From contig OY821521.1 of assembly GCA_963682025.1 (NCBI GenBank), positions 115,650,652-115,714,651 on the forward strand: 64,000 bases of DNA. Direction: 5' to 3'. The DNA is from Cordilura impudica (lineage: Eukaryota; Arthropoda; Insecta; Diptera; Scathophagidae). Below the pieces are notes generated by a model. It saw nothing but the letters and a program-made list of their open reading frames with translations. It did not search any database and had not been told where the DNA came from. Shown here one piece after another: positions 19,728-31,197 of this stretch. Each line of letters begins with the position of its first letter. The stretch's first letter is position 1. A program made the translations under genes and the position numbers.

Positions 19728-22700
19728 ATGCCGGGAACTGCACTTGATATTTTTATTCGCGATTCGGATACGCTCATTAAATTTGAGGCGAAATTCAACG
19801 ATATTCGTGAGGAATTACATTCGGTATTTAATCTTGAAATTCGTGGAAAAGAATTGGACTTGCTTTGGGAACAAGTAAAATCGACATATCGTACTTGTTT
19901 ATCATATTTAGAAAATTCGGATGACGCGGAACCAGCGGATTTTGACGCGGCTGAATCGAAATATGAAGCCACTTTTAACGCGTACGTTAATTGTTTATCT
20001 AGGATTAATGAACGATTACATCATTTTAAATCCAACGCGACACCGAAAGAGCAGTCTCAGTCTTCTAGCGTAAACCTCCATTCAGCTGACAACTTTTGTC
20101 ATAATTTAACGCTTCCGCCATGCGATACCGACGTTTTTGAGGGCGATTACATTTCTTGGCCCACTTTTAGGGATCTTTTTACAGCGGTTTATATCAATAA
20201 CTCTCGACTTAGCAATATTGAGCGGCTATGCCATCTAGTTCGGAAAACTAGTGGCGAAGCTCGGGAAATTGTTTCCAAATGCCCTCTCACTAATCAAGGT
20301 TTTGATGTTGCGTGGCGCAACTTGAGGGACGCATATGATAATCCGCGTATGCTGGTTAATAACCAGTTAAAATCGCTATTTAGCCTTCCCTTTCTTGATA
20401 AGGAAACCTCGTCGGGATTAAAAACTTTACAACGCGGAATAAACGGTTGCCTTACGGCTATGTCAATTTATAATATTTCGACGCACAGCTGGGATCCTAT
20501 TATTGTATTTCTTTGTATTCAACGGTTACCTTCGCAAACTGTTAGTCTGTGGGAACAGAGTATAAAGGACAAATCAGCTTTGTCACTCTGGAAGGATTTG
20601 GACCTCTTTCTGACAGAAAGAGTTCAAACTTTAGATTGTTTACGTGATCTTAGGGGTTCAGAATCTGCTAAACGGCTTTCTGAACCTAAAATCAAAGCGC
20701 ATCATACCAATGCTGCTTCAACTTCAAGTGCTTCTTGTGTTCTTTGTAAGAATCAAGTTCACTTTTTACGTTCTTGTCATCGATTCAAAAGTTTATCTGT
20801 TGCGGATCGATTTTCTACGGTAAAAAAGTTTCACTGTTGTGTCAATTGTCTTGCAAGGACACATGAAGCTAAAAATTGTAGCAGTTCGTATAATTGCTCC
20901 ATTTGTAACAAGAGACATCATACTATGTTACACCGTGAGTTACCATCTTCTGAAGTTTCTAGGGATACTAATCGGTCGAATTCGGGTGTTAGTTCGGTTT
21001 CTGTTTCTCGAGTTTCAAACTCCGTACCTGCAATCGCATCATCTTCGAATGCCAATCATGCCACAGCTCCTACAAATCGTCAAGTATTTCATACAGCACA
21101 AAGTAGGACTGTACTTTTAGGGACGGCTATGGTGAATCTTATTCATCAGGGTACTACGTACCCAGCCCGGGCCCTTATTGACCCTGCTTCTGAAGCATCG
21201 TTCATTTCTGAACGTTTGCAAAATCGCCTGAAAATTTCGACGCATTCGACGAATGCTCAAATTTCAGGAGTTAATCAGGCAGTTACGGCAATGTCTAGAA
21301 AACTTTGTTCATTAAAAATTGGCTCCACCCTCGATTCATCCCTTGTATTGGAAACATTGGCACTTGTTTTGCCAAATATTTCGGGTAATTTACCATCATT
21401 TACAGTCCACTCGTATTTAAAGGAAAATTTGCCAAACCTTCGTTTGGCCGATATTAATTTTGATGACAGTCGACCTGTTGATCTTTTGCTTGGCGCGGAT
21501 TTATATCCAAGAATTCTGTTGGGAGAAATTCGTCGCAATATTTTGGGCTCTTTACTAGCTCAGAACACTATTTTTGGCTGGATTATTACTGGTCCAGTTG
21601 TACAACCTCAAGTTCAGGTATATTCTACGAATGTCGAATTTTCAGAGGAAGATTGCCTTAACAAAAATCTTTTGAGATTCTGGGAACTTGAGGAAACTCC
21701 TAAAAGAAAAATTCTGTCTCCATTTGACAAATTTTGTGAGGAAAATTATAAAGCGACTACTCGTCGCGAATCTGATGGTCGATATGTAGTGACTCTCCCA
21801 TTTAAGCCTGAATTTCCTGAACAATTTTCTTTAGGGACTTCAAGACCTGGTGTTATGGGACAATATCTTAGGACCGAATCATCTTTACTGCGTAGACCTG
21901 AAATTAAGGAGATGTACGATGACGTCGTTAGGGAGTATTTGGACATAGGACATATGAGACCGGTATTACCAAATTTTTCATCTCCTACCTCTTTTTGTTA
22001 TTTACCTCATCATCCGGTGGTAAAACTAGAACGTAAGACAACTAAATTGAGAGTTGTTTTCAACGCTTCAAATAGAACTTCTAATGGAATTAGTTTAAAC
22101 GATTGCCTTTACGTAGGACCTACCTTACAAGCAGACTTAGTTCTACTTATTCTTAGATGGCGTCTGTTTAAATTCGTCTTCAATTGTGATATTACTCAAA
22201 TGTATAGGCAGATTCGGGTTGATCCTTCTCATACCCCTTTTCAACGAATTTTGTTTAGGGATTCTCCGACGGAGACTGTAAGGGACTATGAATTACAGAC
22301 AGTGACTTTTGGCGTTAACTGCGCTCCATACCTTGCCATTAGGACGTTATTACAACTCGCGGACGATTCTGAGGCTGAGTTTCCTCTCGCAGCACATATT
22401 CTACGAAAGTGCATGTACGTTGACGACGTTTTGACAGGGACTCATGACATTTCGACTGCATTAATGGCTCGTGATCAACTCGTCGCTGCTTTGGCCTCTG
22501 CTAAGTTTCAGCTAAGAAAATGGACTTCAAACGAACGGAGTATTTTGAAAGACATACCTTTGGACCATTTAGTTGACGCTAAATTATTGACCTTTATAGA
22601 ATCGAGTACTTCAAAGACTTTAGGAATTCAGTGGAACGCTCAGTTGGACTCGTTTTATTTTAGTGTGACTCCTATTTCATTAAAATCTGGGTATACTAAG

Positions 22701-25226
22701 AGGGAAGTCTTATCGACTATCGCGAAATTGTTTGATCCTGTAGGTTGGTTAGGTCCTGTAATTGTGGTTGCTAAAATTATCATGCAAAAAATTTGGCTTG
22801 ATAATATAAATTGGGATGATATGCTTCCAATTTCGACGGAAGTTGAATGGAAAAGATTTGTAACTTCTTATCATGAGGTAAATACTATTCGTATTCCAAG
22901 ATGGGTTAATTATTCGCCGGGAAATTCTGTTGATCTTCATGTTTTTTCTGATGCCTCGGAAAAGGCATACACGGGGGTGATTTATATTCGAATTCAGGCT
23001 TCTAACGGCGAAATTCATACTCACCTACTTTCATCGAAAACCAAAGTAGCCCCCATCAAATCAATTTCTCTACCTCGTTTAGAACTGTGCGGGGCGGTGT
23101 TAGCCTCTGAACTTTTGAAGACGGTAATAGGTGAAATTGATATTAAAATTGATCAAATTTACTGTTGGACTGATTCGACGATAGTCCTTTCTTGGTTAAG
23201 GAAAACGCCGTGTTCCTGGACCACATTTGTAGCGAACAGAGTATGCCGCATTCAAGAAAATGTAGGAAACCATAATTGGTATCATGTTCGTTCTGAGGAT
23301 AATCCTGCAGATTTAGGTAGTCGTGGTACCTCTCCCACTGAGCTGGAAAATAGTGAGCTTTGGTGGCATGGTCCAAGATGGCTGGGTCAAGATAAAGTGC
23401 ACTGGAATATAACGGATCTAAGTTATCTTGACACTGACATTGAGGGTCGGGTTGTCAAAACTCATGCTTCCTTCTTTACGAACGTTAAGGGGGAAGATAT
23501 ATATGTGGATATTTTGAATAATTACTCTCGTCTTGATCGAGCTCTTCGGATAATCTCATATATTTTGAGGTTCTTTTACAATAGTCATCCAGCTCATAGG
23601 TCAAATCGTTATATGAATGTGGATAAAATCGTTGCTGGTTATGAAATCAGAAGAACAAAATTGCATTTAGCCATTGTGGCTCAGAAACATCACTATGCAG
23701 ATGAATATAAGTGCCTGTTAGACAAAAAACAGTTAAGTTCAAAGAGTTGCCTTATTTCTTTGAATCCCTTTCTCGACAAAGACGGTGTGATAAGATTGAA
23801 TGGTCGCTTGGTTAAATCACCATCCCTTTCATATACGGAGAAATATCCTATTATTTTACCTTATTCGAGCCGATTTACTCAATTGTTAATAGAATTTGTT
23901 CATATGATTTCCATTCACGGTGGACATCAGTTGATGTTGCGAATAGTGCGCATTGAATATTGGGTTCCACGCTTGAAGTCGAAAATTCGTGGGGTCATTG
24001 GTCGTTGTAAACGGTGTATTATTGACCGTAAAGTATCTTGTCGTCAAATTATGGCGGCTCTGCCCCCTGAAAGAACTACTCTTACTAGACCATTTATGAC
24101 AACGGGCGTTGATTTTGCTGGTCCCTTTGACATCAAAAGTTTCACGGGCAGAGCTTGTAGGATAACGAAGGGCTACGTTTGTATTTTTGTTTGCTTTTCT
24201 ACGAAAGCAATTCATTTAGAGGCAACGTCTGATTTATCGACGCCTACTTTTTTATCTGCCTTTCACAGATTTATTTCTCGACGAGGTTGCCCCTACACTT
24301 TATTTTCGGATAATGGCACAAATTTCGTAGGTGCATCGCGTGAATTAGAGAAGGATTTTAAGATATTTCTTAAGGAAAGTCAGATTGCAGTGGGTTCTAT
24401 TTATGGTATTCAGGGTTTAACTTGGCGGTTTATACCGGCCGGGGCACCTCATATGGGTGGCCTTTGGGAAGCCGGGGTCAAGAGTTTTAAACACCATTTT
24501 CGTAAGGAAGCGCAATCTTTTAAATATACTTTTGAAGAACTTTCTTCAGTTCTCGCAAGAATTGAAGCTTGCCTAAATTCACGTCCTCTTTGTTCTATGG
24601 CGGATAACCCTCGGGAACCAGTAGCTCTGACTCCTGGTCATTTTTTAATAGGTGGACCAATACTTGCTTCCCCGGAGCCTGAAATTAATGAATCTCCGAT
24701 AAGTCTTGTTAATCGATTTCGAAAAATGAAAGCGTTGTCTCAACTTTTTTGTCGCCGATGGAAAGAAGAATATTTAATGACGTTAAATAAGCGCTATAAA
24801 TGGAAATATCCGGAACGCGATCTACAGGAAAACGACTTAGTCGTTATCAAGCATGAAAATCTACCTCCAACATCGTGGCGTTTAGGCCGGGTCATAAAAG
24901 TTTATCCGGGAAGTGACGGTCGCGTAAGGGTCGCGGATATTCGTACTGCTAATGGGGTTGTAAAACGACCAATAACTTTTGACCGAATAATTTACACTTT
25001 TTCTTCGATATTTTCTTTAAATTTTTTATTGTTTCATAGAAATATGGAATCTCTCCCTAACCTTTTTGGGATGCTCTGCTCGATTATGAGGATGCTATGG
25101 CGCAATACACCGTTTTTGGATGGGTCATATCTGGCCCATCTCCATTGTAGAGTCCTTACTGGCTCATATGTAGAGTCCTTACTGGCTCAAATTGTAGAGT
25201 CCCTACTGGCTCATACTTATTTATAA
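19728..25226 (+). CDS. BEL-D Gag-Pol polyprotein, intact, 1832 aa
   Basis: A single frame with ATG at 19728. Domains in order: Gag with DUF1759-type region at about 135-290; zinc-binding module at 335-405 (CVLC, CVNCLARTHEAKNC, HHTMLH); retropepsin-like DUF1758 domain at 465-625 whose active site reads ALIDPASEASFI, with Pro-Ala in place of the usual Ser/Thr-Gly; RT at 740-950 with YVDD at 897-900; Peptidase_A17/RNase H-like part with FSDAS near 1070; H2C2 and integrase from about 1395 with Asp near 1461, Asp near 1526 and Glu near 1577 (GGLWEAGVK); DUF5641 near 1700. The last 60 residues are not BEL Pol: they are a read-through into the start of the 3' ORF (MESLPNLF) and into 3' repeats. It packages, copies and integrates the element. 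Confidence 0.95.
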   Translation: MPGTALDIFIRDSDTLIKFEAKFNDIREELHSVFNLEIRGKELDLLWEQVKSTYRTCLSYLENSDDAEPADFDAAESKYEATFNAYVNCLSRINERLHHFKSNATPKEQSQSSSVNLHSADNFCHNLTLPPCDTDVFEGDYISWPTFRDLFTAVYINNSRLSNIERLCHLVRKTSGEAREIVSKCPLTNQGFDVAWRNLRDAYDNPRMLVNNQLKSLFSLPFLDKETSSGLKTLQRGINGCLTAMSIYNISTHSWDPIIVFLCIQRLPSQTVSLWEQSIKDKSALSLWKDLDLFLTERVQTLDCLRDLRGSESAKRLSEPKIKAHHTNAASTSSASCVLCKNQVHFLRSCHRFKSLSVADRFSTVKKFHCCVNCLARTHEAKNCSSSYNCSICNKRHHTMLHRELPSSEVSRDTNRSNSGVSSVSVSRVSNSVPAIASSSNANHATAPTNRQVFHTAQSRTVLLGTAMVNLIHQGTTYPARALIDPASEASFISERLQNRLKISTHSTNAQISGVNQAVTAMSRKLCSLKIGSTLDSSLVLETLALVLPNISGNLPSFTVHSYLKENLPNLRLADINFDDSRPVDLLLGADLYPRILLGEIRRNILGSLLAQNTIFGWIITGPVVQPQVQVYSTNVEFSEEDCLNKNLLRFWELEETPKRKILSPFDKFCEENYKATTRRESDGRYVVTLPFKPEFPEQFSLGTSRPGVMGQYLRTESSLLRRPEIKEMYDDVVREYLDIGHMRPVLPNFSSPTSFCYLPHHPVVKLERKTTKLRVVFNASNRTSNGISLNDCLYVGPTLQADLVLLILRWRLFKFVFNCDITQMYRQIRVDPSHTPFQRILFRDSPTETVRDYELQTVTFGVNCAPYLAIRTLLQLADDSEAEFPLAAHILRKCMYVDDVLTGTHDISTALMARDQLVAALASAKFQLRKWTSNERSILKDIPLDHLVDAKLLTFIESSTSKTLGIQWNAQLDSFYFSVTPISLKSGYTKREVLSTIAKLFDPVGWLGPVIVVAKIIMQKIWLDNINWDDMLPISTEVEWKRFVTSYHEVNTIRIPRWVNYSPGNSVDLHVFSDASEKAYTGVIYIRIQASNGEIHTHLLSSKTKVAPIKSISLPRLELCGAVLASELLKTVIGEIDIKIDQIYCWTDSTIVLSWLRKTPCSWTTFVANRVCRIQENVGNHNWYHVRSEDNPADLGSRGTSPTELENSELWWHGPRWLGQDKVHWNITDLSYLDTDIEGRVVKTHASFFTNVKGEDIYVDILNNYSRLDRALRIISYILRFFYNSHPAHRSNRYMNVDKIVAGYEIRRTKLHLAIVAQKHHYADEYKCLLDKKQLSSKSCLISLNPFLDKDGVIRLNGRLVKSPSLSYTEKYPIILPYSSRFTQLLIEFVHMISIHGGHQLMLRIVRIEYWVPRLKSKIRGVIGRCKRCIIDRKVSCRQIMAALPPERTTLTRPFMTTGVDFAGPFDIKSFTGRACRITKGYVCIFVCFSTKAIHLEATSDLSTPTFLSAFHRFISRRGCPYTLFSDNGTNFVGASRELEKDFKIFLKESQIAVGSIYGIQGLTWRFIPAGAPHMGGLWEAGVKSFKHHFRKEAQSFKYTFEELSSVLARIEACLNSRPLCSMADNPREPVALTPGHFLIGGPILASPEPEINESPISLVNRFRKMKALSQLFCRRWKEEYLMTLNKRYKWKYPERDLQENDLVVIKHENLPPTSWRLGRVIKVYPGSDGRVRVADIRTANGVVKRPITFDRIIYTFSSIFSLNFLLFHRNMESLPNLFGMLCSIMRMLWRNTPFLDGSYLAHLHCRVLTGSYVESLLAQIVESLLAHTYL
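25044..25149 (+). pseudogene. Collapsed 3' ORF of BEL-D
   Basis: The sequence ATGGAATCTCTCCC at 25044 lines up with the start of the BEL-G 3' ORF (51896). In a shifted frame the next codons read DALLDYEDAMAQYTVFGWVISGPSPL and stop, joining the N-terminal acidic motif (LL-DYEDAM) directly to the C-terminal end of the protease-like domain (FGWVISGP). About 1 kb of ORF between these ends is missing. The copy thus shows that the 3' ORF belongs to this family and was lost by internal deletion. Confidence 0.6.
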
Positions 25227-25297
25227 TCAATTTTCCATTGGGGTCCCTACTGGCCTATGGAAAATTGTTACGTCGAGGTCCCTACTGGCCAATTTAA
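25147..25297 (+). repeat. 3' tandem repeats of BEL-D
   Basis: Five copies of a core GTCC(C/T)TACTGGC, spaced by 20-50 bases and several preceded by GTAGA. They occupy the same place (after the 3' ORF, before the LTR) as the palindromic repeats of BEL-G. The remaining 140 bases to the LTR hold a poly-A run and the motif GCAAGGTGGCCGGCAA just before the LTR. Confidence 0.75.
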
Positions 25298-25439
25298 GTG
25301 TTAAAAAAAAAAAAAAAAAAAAAAAATTGAATTCAAGCTCACATTTTTAAACTGAACTATGCCTTATTTTAAGATACTTAAGTTATTTGTTAAATTATTA
25401 TTGTTGCAACACACCTTGATGTTGCAAGGTGGCCGGCAA

Positions 25440-25829
25440 TGTTTAAGTACAATTTAATATTTTCTTTGTACTTTTCCGCCTTTGAGTCAATTAGCCATTT
25501 TTGGGTTAATTCTGGGTTAAAATCTATGAAACTCCTTTTTTTATACATCGTTGAAAGGAGTGTTTACATAGATTTTAACTAGTAAAACCGTTAACGGTAC
25601 TTAGATATTGCTCGCCACCTTCTCTCTTTATTTTTTTGACTTATAAAATCAATCGTTTTGGTACCTTCGTACAATTCGTACACATAAACACCATCCGCTG
25701 TGCATATTTTTAAAAAAAAGGTAATACATCTTGTATACATATAAAAATAAAATATAGATCTTATTTTCTCTACGTATCAAACCTAAAATTAAATTGTGTT
25801 TTATTTCTTTTTTGCTACATACGCAAACA
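25440..25829 (+). repeat. 3' LTR of BEL-D
   Basis: 390 bp, about three differences from the 5' copy; ends at the second AATAT. Confidence 0.95.
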
Positions 25830-25934
25830 AATATATTAACAGAAATTAGAGAATACAAAAATAAAGAAAAAAAGAAAAGAAATAACTTAAGAAAAGAAAA
25901 AGAAATGTAATATAGAAATTATAGTTGAATCGAA

Positions 25935-26159
25935 ATGAACTACACATGTAAAATAGTAACAACAAAAATTGTAATTACCTTAATTATAGTATTAATAATT
26001 GTTATATTATTAAGTTATATTAAGTATACCATTGAAAATACTGCTACACAGAAGGTGAATCAACTAAAACAATTAATAGAGGAAAAAACAGAACGTTTTA
26101 ATTTATTAGAAAAAATAATCTCATTAAGGAAATACTTTAGGAGTAATAAGAAAAAATAA
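25935..26159 (+). CDS. Small membrane-anchor protein upstream of gag, 412-C
   Basis: A 74-codon ORF about 100 bases before gag. Residues 10-28 form a strong transmembrane segment (TKIVITLIIVLIIVILLSY), followed by a Gln/Glu/Lys-rich, coiled-coil-like tail ending RSNKKK. It matches the position, length and layout of the 8505-8723 ORF of 412-B, although it lacks the Met-Gly-Gly start. Function unknown. Confidence 0.6.
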   Translation: MNYTCKIVTTKIVITLIIVLIIVILLSYIKYTIENTATQKVNQLKQLIEEKTERFNLLEKIISLRKYFRSNKKK

Positions 26160-26262
26160 GAAAATAAGAAAAAACAGAAAGACTAAAAAATGACATACTA
26201 AATAAAGATAAGTAACTAAAAAGGTAAAGGAATATATATATTTTTTTTTTGTTTCCAAACTA

Positions 26263-27567
26263 ATGGACAATATATATAAACAAATTGAGGCACTAATAAC
26301 CAATGCTAAGAAATCAGTAGGCAAAGTTTATGTAACTGATACCTTACAAGCAAAAAGGAGAGAAATAGAAAAGCTAGAATTAGATACAAGAGCGGCATTA
26401 GAAGATACCAAGATAACTTCAGTAGACAGGCAAAAACATATAGACAAATTTTCTAAACTAAAGAAAGAAGCATTGGACATACTGCGATTACACGAAAATA
26501 AAGGGCACCAGGCAAATATCAGCACAGTAGAAGAGGAATCTAGTACCGAAAATACCATAATGACAACTAATGCTAGTATTTTGAACACTGCCGAGCTGGC
26601 ATCTATCTCGAAATTATTACCAACCTTCAGTGGTACTAAAGATGAACTGGACAATTTCTTGGCAAATCTAGAAATAATACTAGAAACCATTCCACCCGAA
26701 AAACATGGTTCATTTTTCAATTATGTTTTCAGAACCAAGTTGACAACAAAGGTGCAAAACAGAATAAGACAGATAGCTGTACCGAATAGTATTGAAACAC
26801 TACTAACTTCGATAAAGACTGCATATAAGATAAAAAAAATCACCAAACATAATTTTGAATGAGCTGTGAGAATAGTCCAAACGGAGTCGATAAAAAAGTT
26901 CGCCGATAGGATAGAAACCCTGACAATGGAGCTAAACGAAATTCAAGTAGACGCTATTGGTGAGGCAAGTAGGGAAACTATTTGCGACACAAATGCTATG
27001 ATAGCATTCAATGCATTTAAAAATGGTTTAAAAGATAGGGAGGTAGTTAGAACTATTGAAGCTAGCAGACTGAAAACCCTACAAGAGGCTATTGAGATAG
27101 CTTTGGAAACCTCGTCTGATATGAGACAAGGCCAAATTATGTTCCAAACAGCGCGAACAGGAAATTTCAATAGGAATAACTATAATGGTTATGGTAATAG
27201 GAATAACAATAATAATTATAATAATAGAGGAAATAACGGTGGTAATTACGTTAATAATAATAGAGATACCGGCAATAGGTATAATAATAGACACAACAGA
27301 GGTGGGAGTAATAACCACAATGTCAACAACGGCGGCTATAATAACGGCAACAATAGACACAATGGTAATTATAATAATAACGGGAATAGTTACCGTAATA
27401 ACAGTAACAATAATTACAACGGTTACAATAATAATAATAGAAATAACTATCGTGGAAGGGAAAATAACAGAAACAATTACAATGGTAATAACCGCTTCGG
27501 TGGCAATAGGAACCAAAATATACACCATATTCAGGAACAGGAAACCCGCAAGTTCCGGAAGTCATAG
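26263..27567 (+). pseudogene. gag: Gag of 412-C with one in-frame TGA
   Basis: Codons 26263-26859 and 26863-27567 share one frame, split by TGA at 26860-26862. The first part is helical and acidic; the second has KFADRIETLTMEL and FNAFKNGL, typical of Ty3-type capsid, then a tail of about 130 residues made mostly of Asn, Gly, Tyr and Arg (NNYNNRGNNGG). There is no CCHC knuckle; the Asn/Arg tail probably binds RNA. The stop falls within about ten residues of the frameshift position in 412-B Gag. A C-to-T change from Arg or a G-to-A change from Trp would explain it. Confidence 0.82.
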
Positions 27568-27571
27568 GGTA

Positions 27572-30500
27572 CCAGGAATTTCCGGAACCAAACCAATAAA
27601 CACCAACAAAATATTTAGTATATCTTCTGATCTTAGGAACTATGTGAAGTTGAAAGTGCATGGCACGGATAGTATATTAACATTCCTAATAGACACTGGA
27701 GCCGACATCTCTTTGTGCAAGGAAGATTTATTACATAGTCATAGGGAAGATCCAGATGATTACTGTCGTCTGACAGGAATCTCGAAACACGAAATAAGAT
27801 CTTTGGGCTCAACAACGATACTAATACAAAGCGGTGAAACGGTACTAAAGCATAAAATCCAACTAGTCAAACACGATTTTCCCATTTATACCGATGGTAT
27901 ACTTGGACGCGATTTTCTCTGCAAATATAATTGCAATATAGATTACGACAAGTTCATACTGACTATCAACACAAAAAATGAATCTCTTACTCTACCCATA
28001 CATAATAATACATATAACGTAACCTTCTTAAAAATTGCAAAAAGAAGTGAGGTAATTCTGCCATTTGATTTGAATATTGAAGAAGATGGTGTAATTTGTA
28101 GTCGTGAGATTGCGCACGGCGTATTTTTGGCAAACGCCATAGTACCAAAAAATGGCAATAAACATATAAGGTTACTCAATGTACTGGATAAAACTACCAC
28201 AATAAGTAATTTAAAGGTAGAAACAGTTCCACTAAGAAATTATGAAATTTATAATACCAATGCGACTGGGACAAAATATAATGAGAAACGCTTCAACAAA
28301 TAATTGAGTGAACTCAATGTGGAAGGCAATGATGATAGTGCAAAAAATGAGCTGCTAGGAATATTAAGGGAATATCAATCTGTTTTTCACATAGATGGTG
28401 AAAGATTAACAACAAACAACTTTTACAATCAGAAAATCCAGTTAAATGACACTAATCCAGTATATATAAAGAATTATCGCTTACCTCAAGCCCATACAGA
28501 GGAAATAAGTAATCAAGTTCAAGACCTTTTGAAACAGGATATCATAGAACCTTCCATAAGCCCGTATAATGCTCCACTATTACTAGTCCCTAAAAAGGGA
28601 CAGAGTGATTTAAAAAAATGGAGACTCGTTGTGGATTTCAGAAAATTGAATGATAAGATAGTAAATGATAAATTTCCATTAACTAGACTAGATGACATAT
28701 TGGACAAGTTAGGAAGAGCAAAGTATTTTTCGACTCTGGATATGACAAGCTCTTTCCATCAAATAGAACTTGAACAAGAATCAAGACCTTACACTGCTTT
28801 TTCAACAGCTAATGGTCACTACCAATATACTAGATTACCTTTCGGATTGAAAATATCCTCAAATAGTTTTCAAAGGATTCTGACAATAGCATTATCTAGA
28901 TTAGAGGCTGAAGCATTCTTATATGTGGATGATATAATAGTTTTTGGATGCAGTTTAAGTCATCACAACAGAAATTTGATTGAAGTATTTAACAGATTGT
29001 CGAAATACAATCTTAAACTAAATGCGAGCAAATGTTGTTATTTAAAACCTTAGGTTGTTTATTTAGGGCATTTTATAACGTCAAATGGGATTAAACCAGA
29101 CCCAAGTAAATATGATGCAATTTCAAGATATCCTATTCCTAAAAATTCAGATGATGTCAGAAGATTCGTAGCCTTTTGCAATTATTATAGAAGATTCATC
29201 AAGAACTTTGCTGAAGTTGCAAACTGTCTGAACAAATTGTTAAAAAAGGACACAAAATTTGAATGGTCAGATGAATGCCAATTGGCATTTGAAACACTCA
29301 AGAACAAGTTGATAAGTCCACCAGTCTTGCAATATCCTGATTTCGACAAAACATTTGTACTGACCACGGACGTATCGGATTATGCGCTAGGTGCTGTTTT
29401 GTCACAAGGTCCGATAGGAGACGATTTACCTATTTCTTATGCAAGCAGATCTCTCAACAAACATGTAAGGAATAAACCGGTTATTGAAAAGGAGTTGCTA
29501 GGTATATACTTTGGTATACAATTTTTCAGACCACACTTATATGGAAGAAAGTTTACGGTGATTACGGATCACAGACCACTAGTTTCATTATTTGCACATA
29601 AGAATCCCAGTTCAAGATTAACACGTATAAGATTGGAGCTTTCCGATTACGATTTTGAAATCGTATACAAAAAAGGATCGCTTAACACAAACGCGGATGC
29701 ATTATCGCGGATACAAATTGATTCCAAATTACTTAAGAATATGATACCATTAGAAAATGACGAAACTGTCAAGAAAACGCTGGTTATAACGAGAGGTATG
29801 AATAAAGAAAAGTCATCAATTAATAAAAATATCATAGGCAAAGCTCATAGCGAGTCTGATCAACTCCATATATGGGACTGCACGTCCATCAATGATATCA
29901 AGCATGCATACAAATTAAAATTTATTATGGAAAGAAGGCCAATAGGAGATGAATATAGATATATGGTAGAAAATTATAGAAATAACAGAGAAGTGCACAT
30001 TAGGTGTAGTGATAATCCAAAGTGCTTAGGTACTCTATTGGAGAAGCTATCATCCTATTTACGGAAATATAAGTATAAAAAATTTGCCATCTCAAGAGAT
30101 GATGCAATATTTGATAAAATAACCGCGGAAGAATTTAAGGCCAAATACAACGAATTAAATAAATCAAACCAGGATGACATAGTTATAATATTATATGAAG
30201 AACCTCAGCGTATTTTAAACGAAGATAGAAAAAAAGAACTTATAGAATTATATCATAATACCCCACAGGGAGGACATTTTGGTGTTCGAAAGACAATTTT
30301 AAAGTTAAAACAGAAATATATATGGAAAGATATGAAAAAGATGGTAAAAATTTTCGTATCCAAATGCGATTTATGTCAACGGAACAAACGAATAAAGCAT
30401 ACAAGGGAACCATTGGAAATGACGGACACACCTTCAGGTAGTTTTAACACTATAGTAATTGATACGGTTGGTCCGTTGCGCCCAACAAATAATCTAAGGT

Positions 30501-31197
30501 ATATTCTAACAATGCAATGCGAATTGACCAAATATGTTATTGCTTGTCCTATGGAGACAAAAGAAGCAAAGTCAATAGCCAGGGCATTGGTGGAAAATGT
30601 AATACTTAGATATGGTTTATTTAGCATACTCAAATCGGATAGAGGTACAGAATTCACAAATGAATTGATGAGGGAAATATGTAAGCTACTAAAAATTGAA
30701 CAGAGATTATCAACTCCTTACCACCACGAGACGTTAGGTACTATAGAAAGGAACCACAGGGTTCTGAATGAATATTTTTGTCTTTTGTTGAAAATAACAG
30801 TTGGGAAGAATGGATTTCGTATTATATATTTGCATACAATATTACCCCTCATGTAGATACTGGATACTCTCCATTTGAATTGATATTCGGGAAATTACCA
30901 AGTTTACCAGGCGATGAAGTCATGAATCATCCGAAGGTATACAATATCGAAAATTATGCTAATGAACTGAAGGCTAGGCTTAAATATTCTCTACAAAACG
31001 CGAAGAAGATGATAGAAAACGTGAAGAGAAATAGACAATTAAACTCAACTGACAGGTCAAATAGCATATATTTAGAAGTAGGAGACTTATTATTAGTTAG
31101 AATAGAAAATAGGAGAAAAAACGAAGCACCCTACCAAGGTCCGTATACTGTAGTAGAGGTTAGCAAGTCGAACGTAGCAGTTAAAAGTAAAAGATAA
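27572..31197 (+). pseudogene. pol: Pol of 412-C, broken at three places
   Basis: Protease active site DTGAD at 27692-27706; RT active site YVDD at 28922-28933; RNase H TTDVSDYALGAVL near 29360; H2C2 from about 30253 (YHNTPQGGHFG...CDLC); integrase core VIDTVGP, SDRGTEF and GTIERNHR. All catalytic residues survive. Lesions: TAA at 28301-28303 between protease and RT, TAG at 29051-29053 in the RT connection, and a one-base shift in a T run near 30775. The reading starts in a frame different from gag, over the low-complexity Asn tail. Like 412-B it lacks env. Confidence 0.88.

Larger units (their letters stand above)
18325..25829 (+). mobile_element. Full-length BEL/Pao retrotransposon BEL-D
   Basis: 7505 bp with two 390-bp LTRs (TGTGTAAG/TGTTTAAG ... 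CAAACA) and a perfect 5-bp target duplication AATAT (18320-18324 and 25830-25834). One uninterrupted 1832-codon gag-pol frame is present. The LTRs differ at about three positions, so the copy is young. A shortened 3' ORF remnant and 3' repeats follow pol. Confidence 0.95.

Noticed and set aside
27079..27661. Long Ile/Val- or Tyr/Cys-rich minus-strand frames
   Set aside because: They are reverse readings of the AAT/AAC-rich Gag tail of 412-C and reflect low complexity, not genes.
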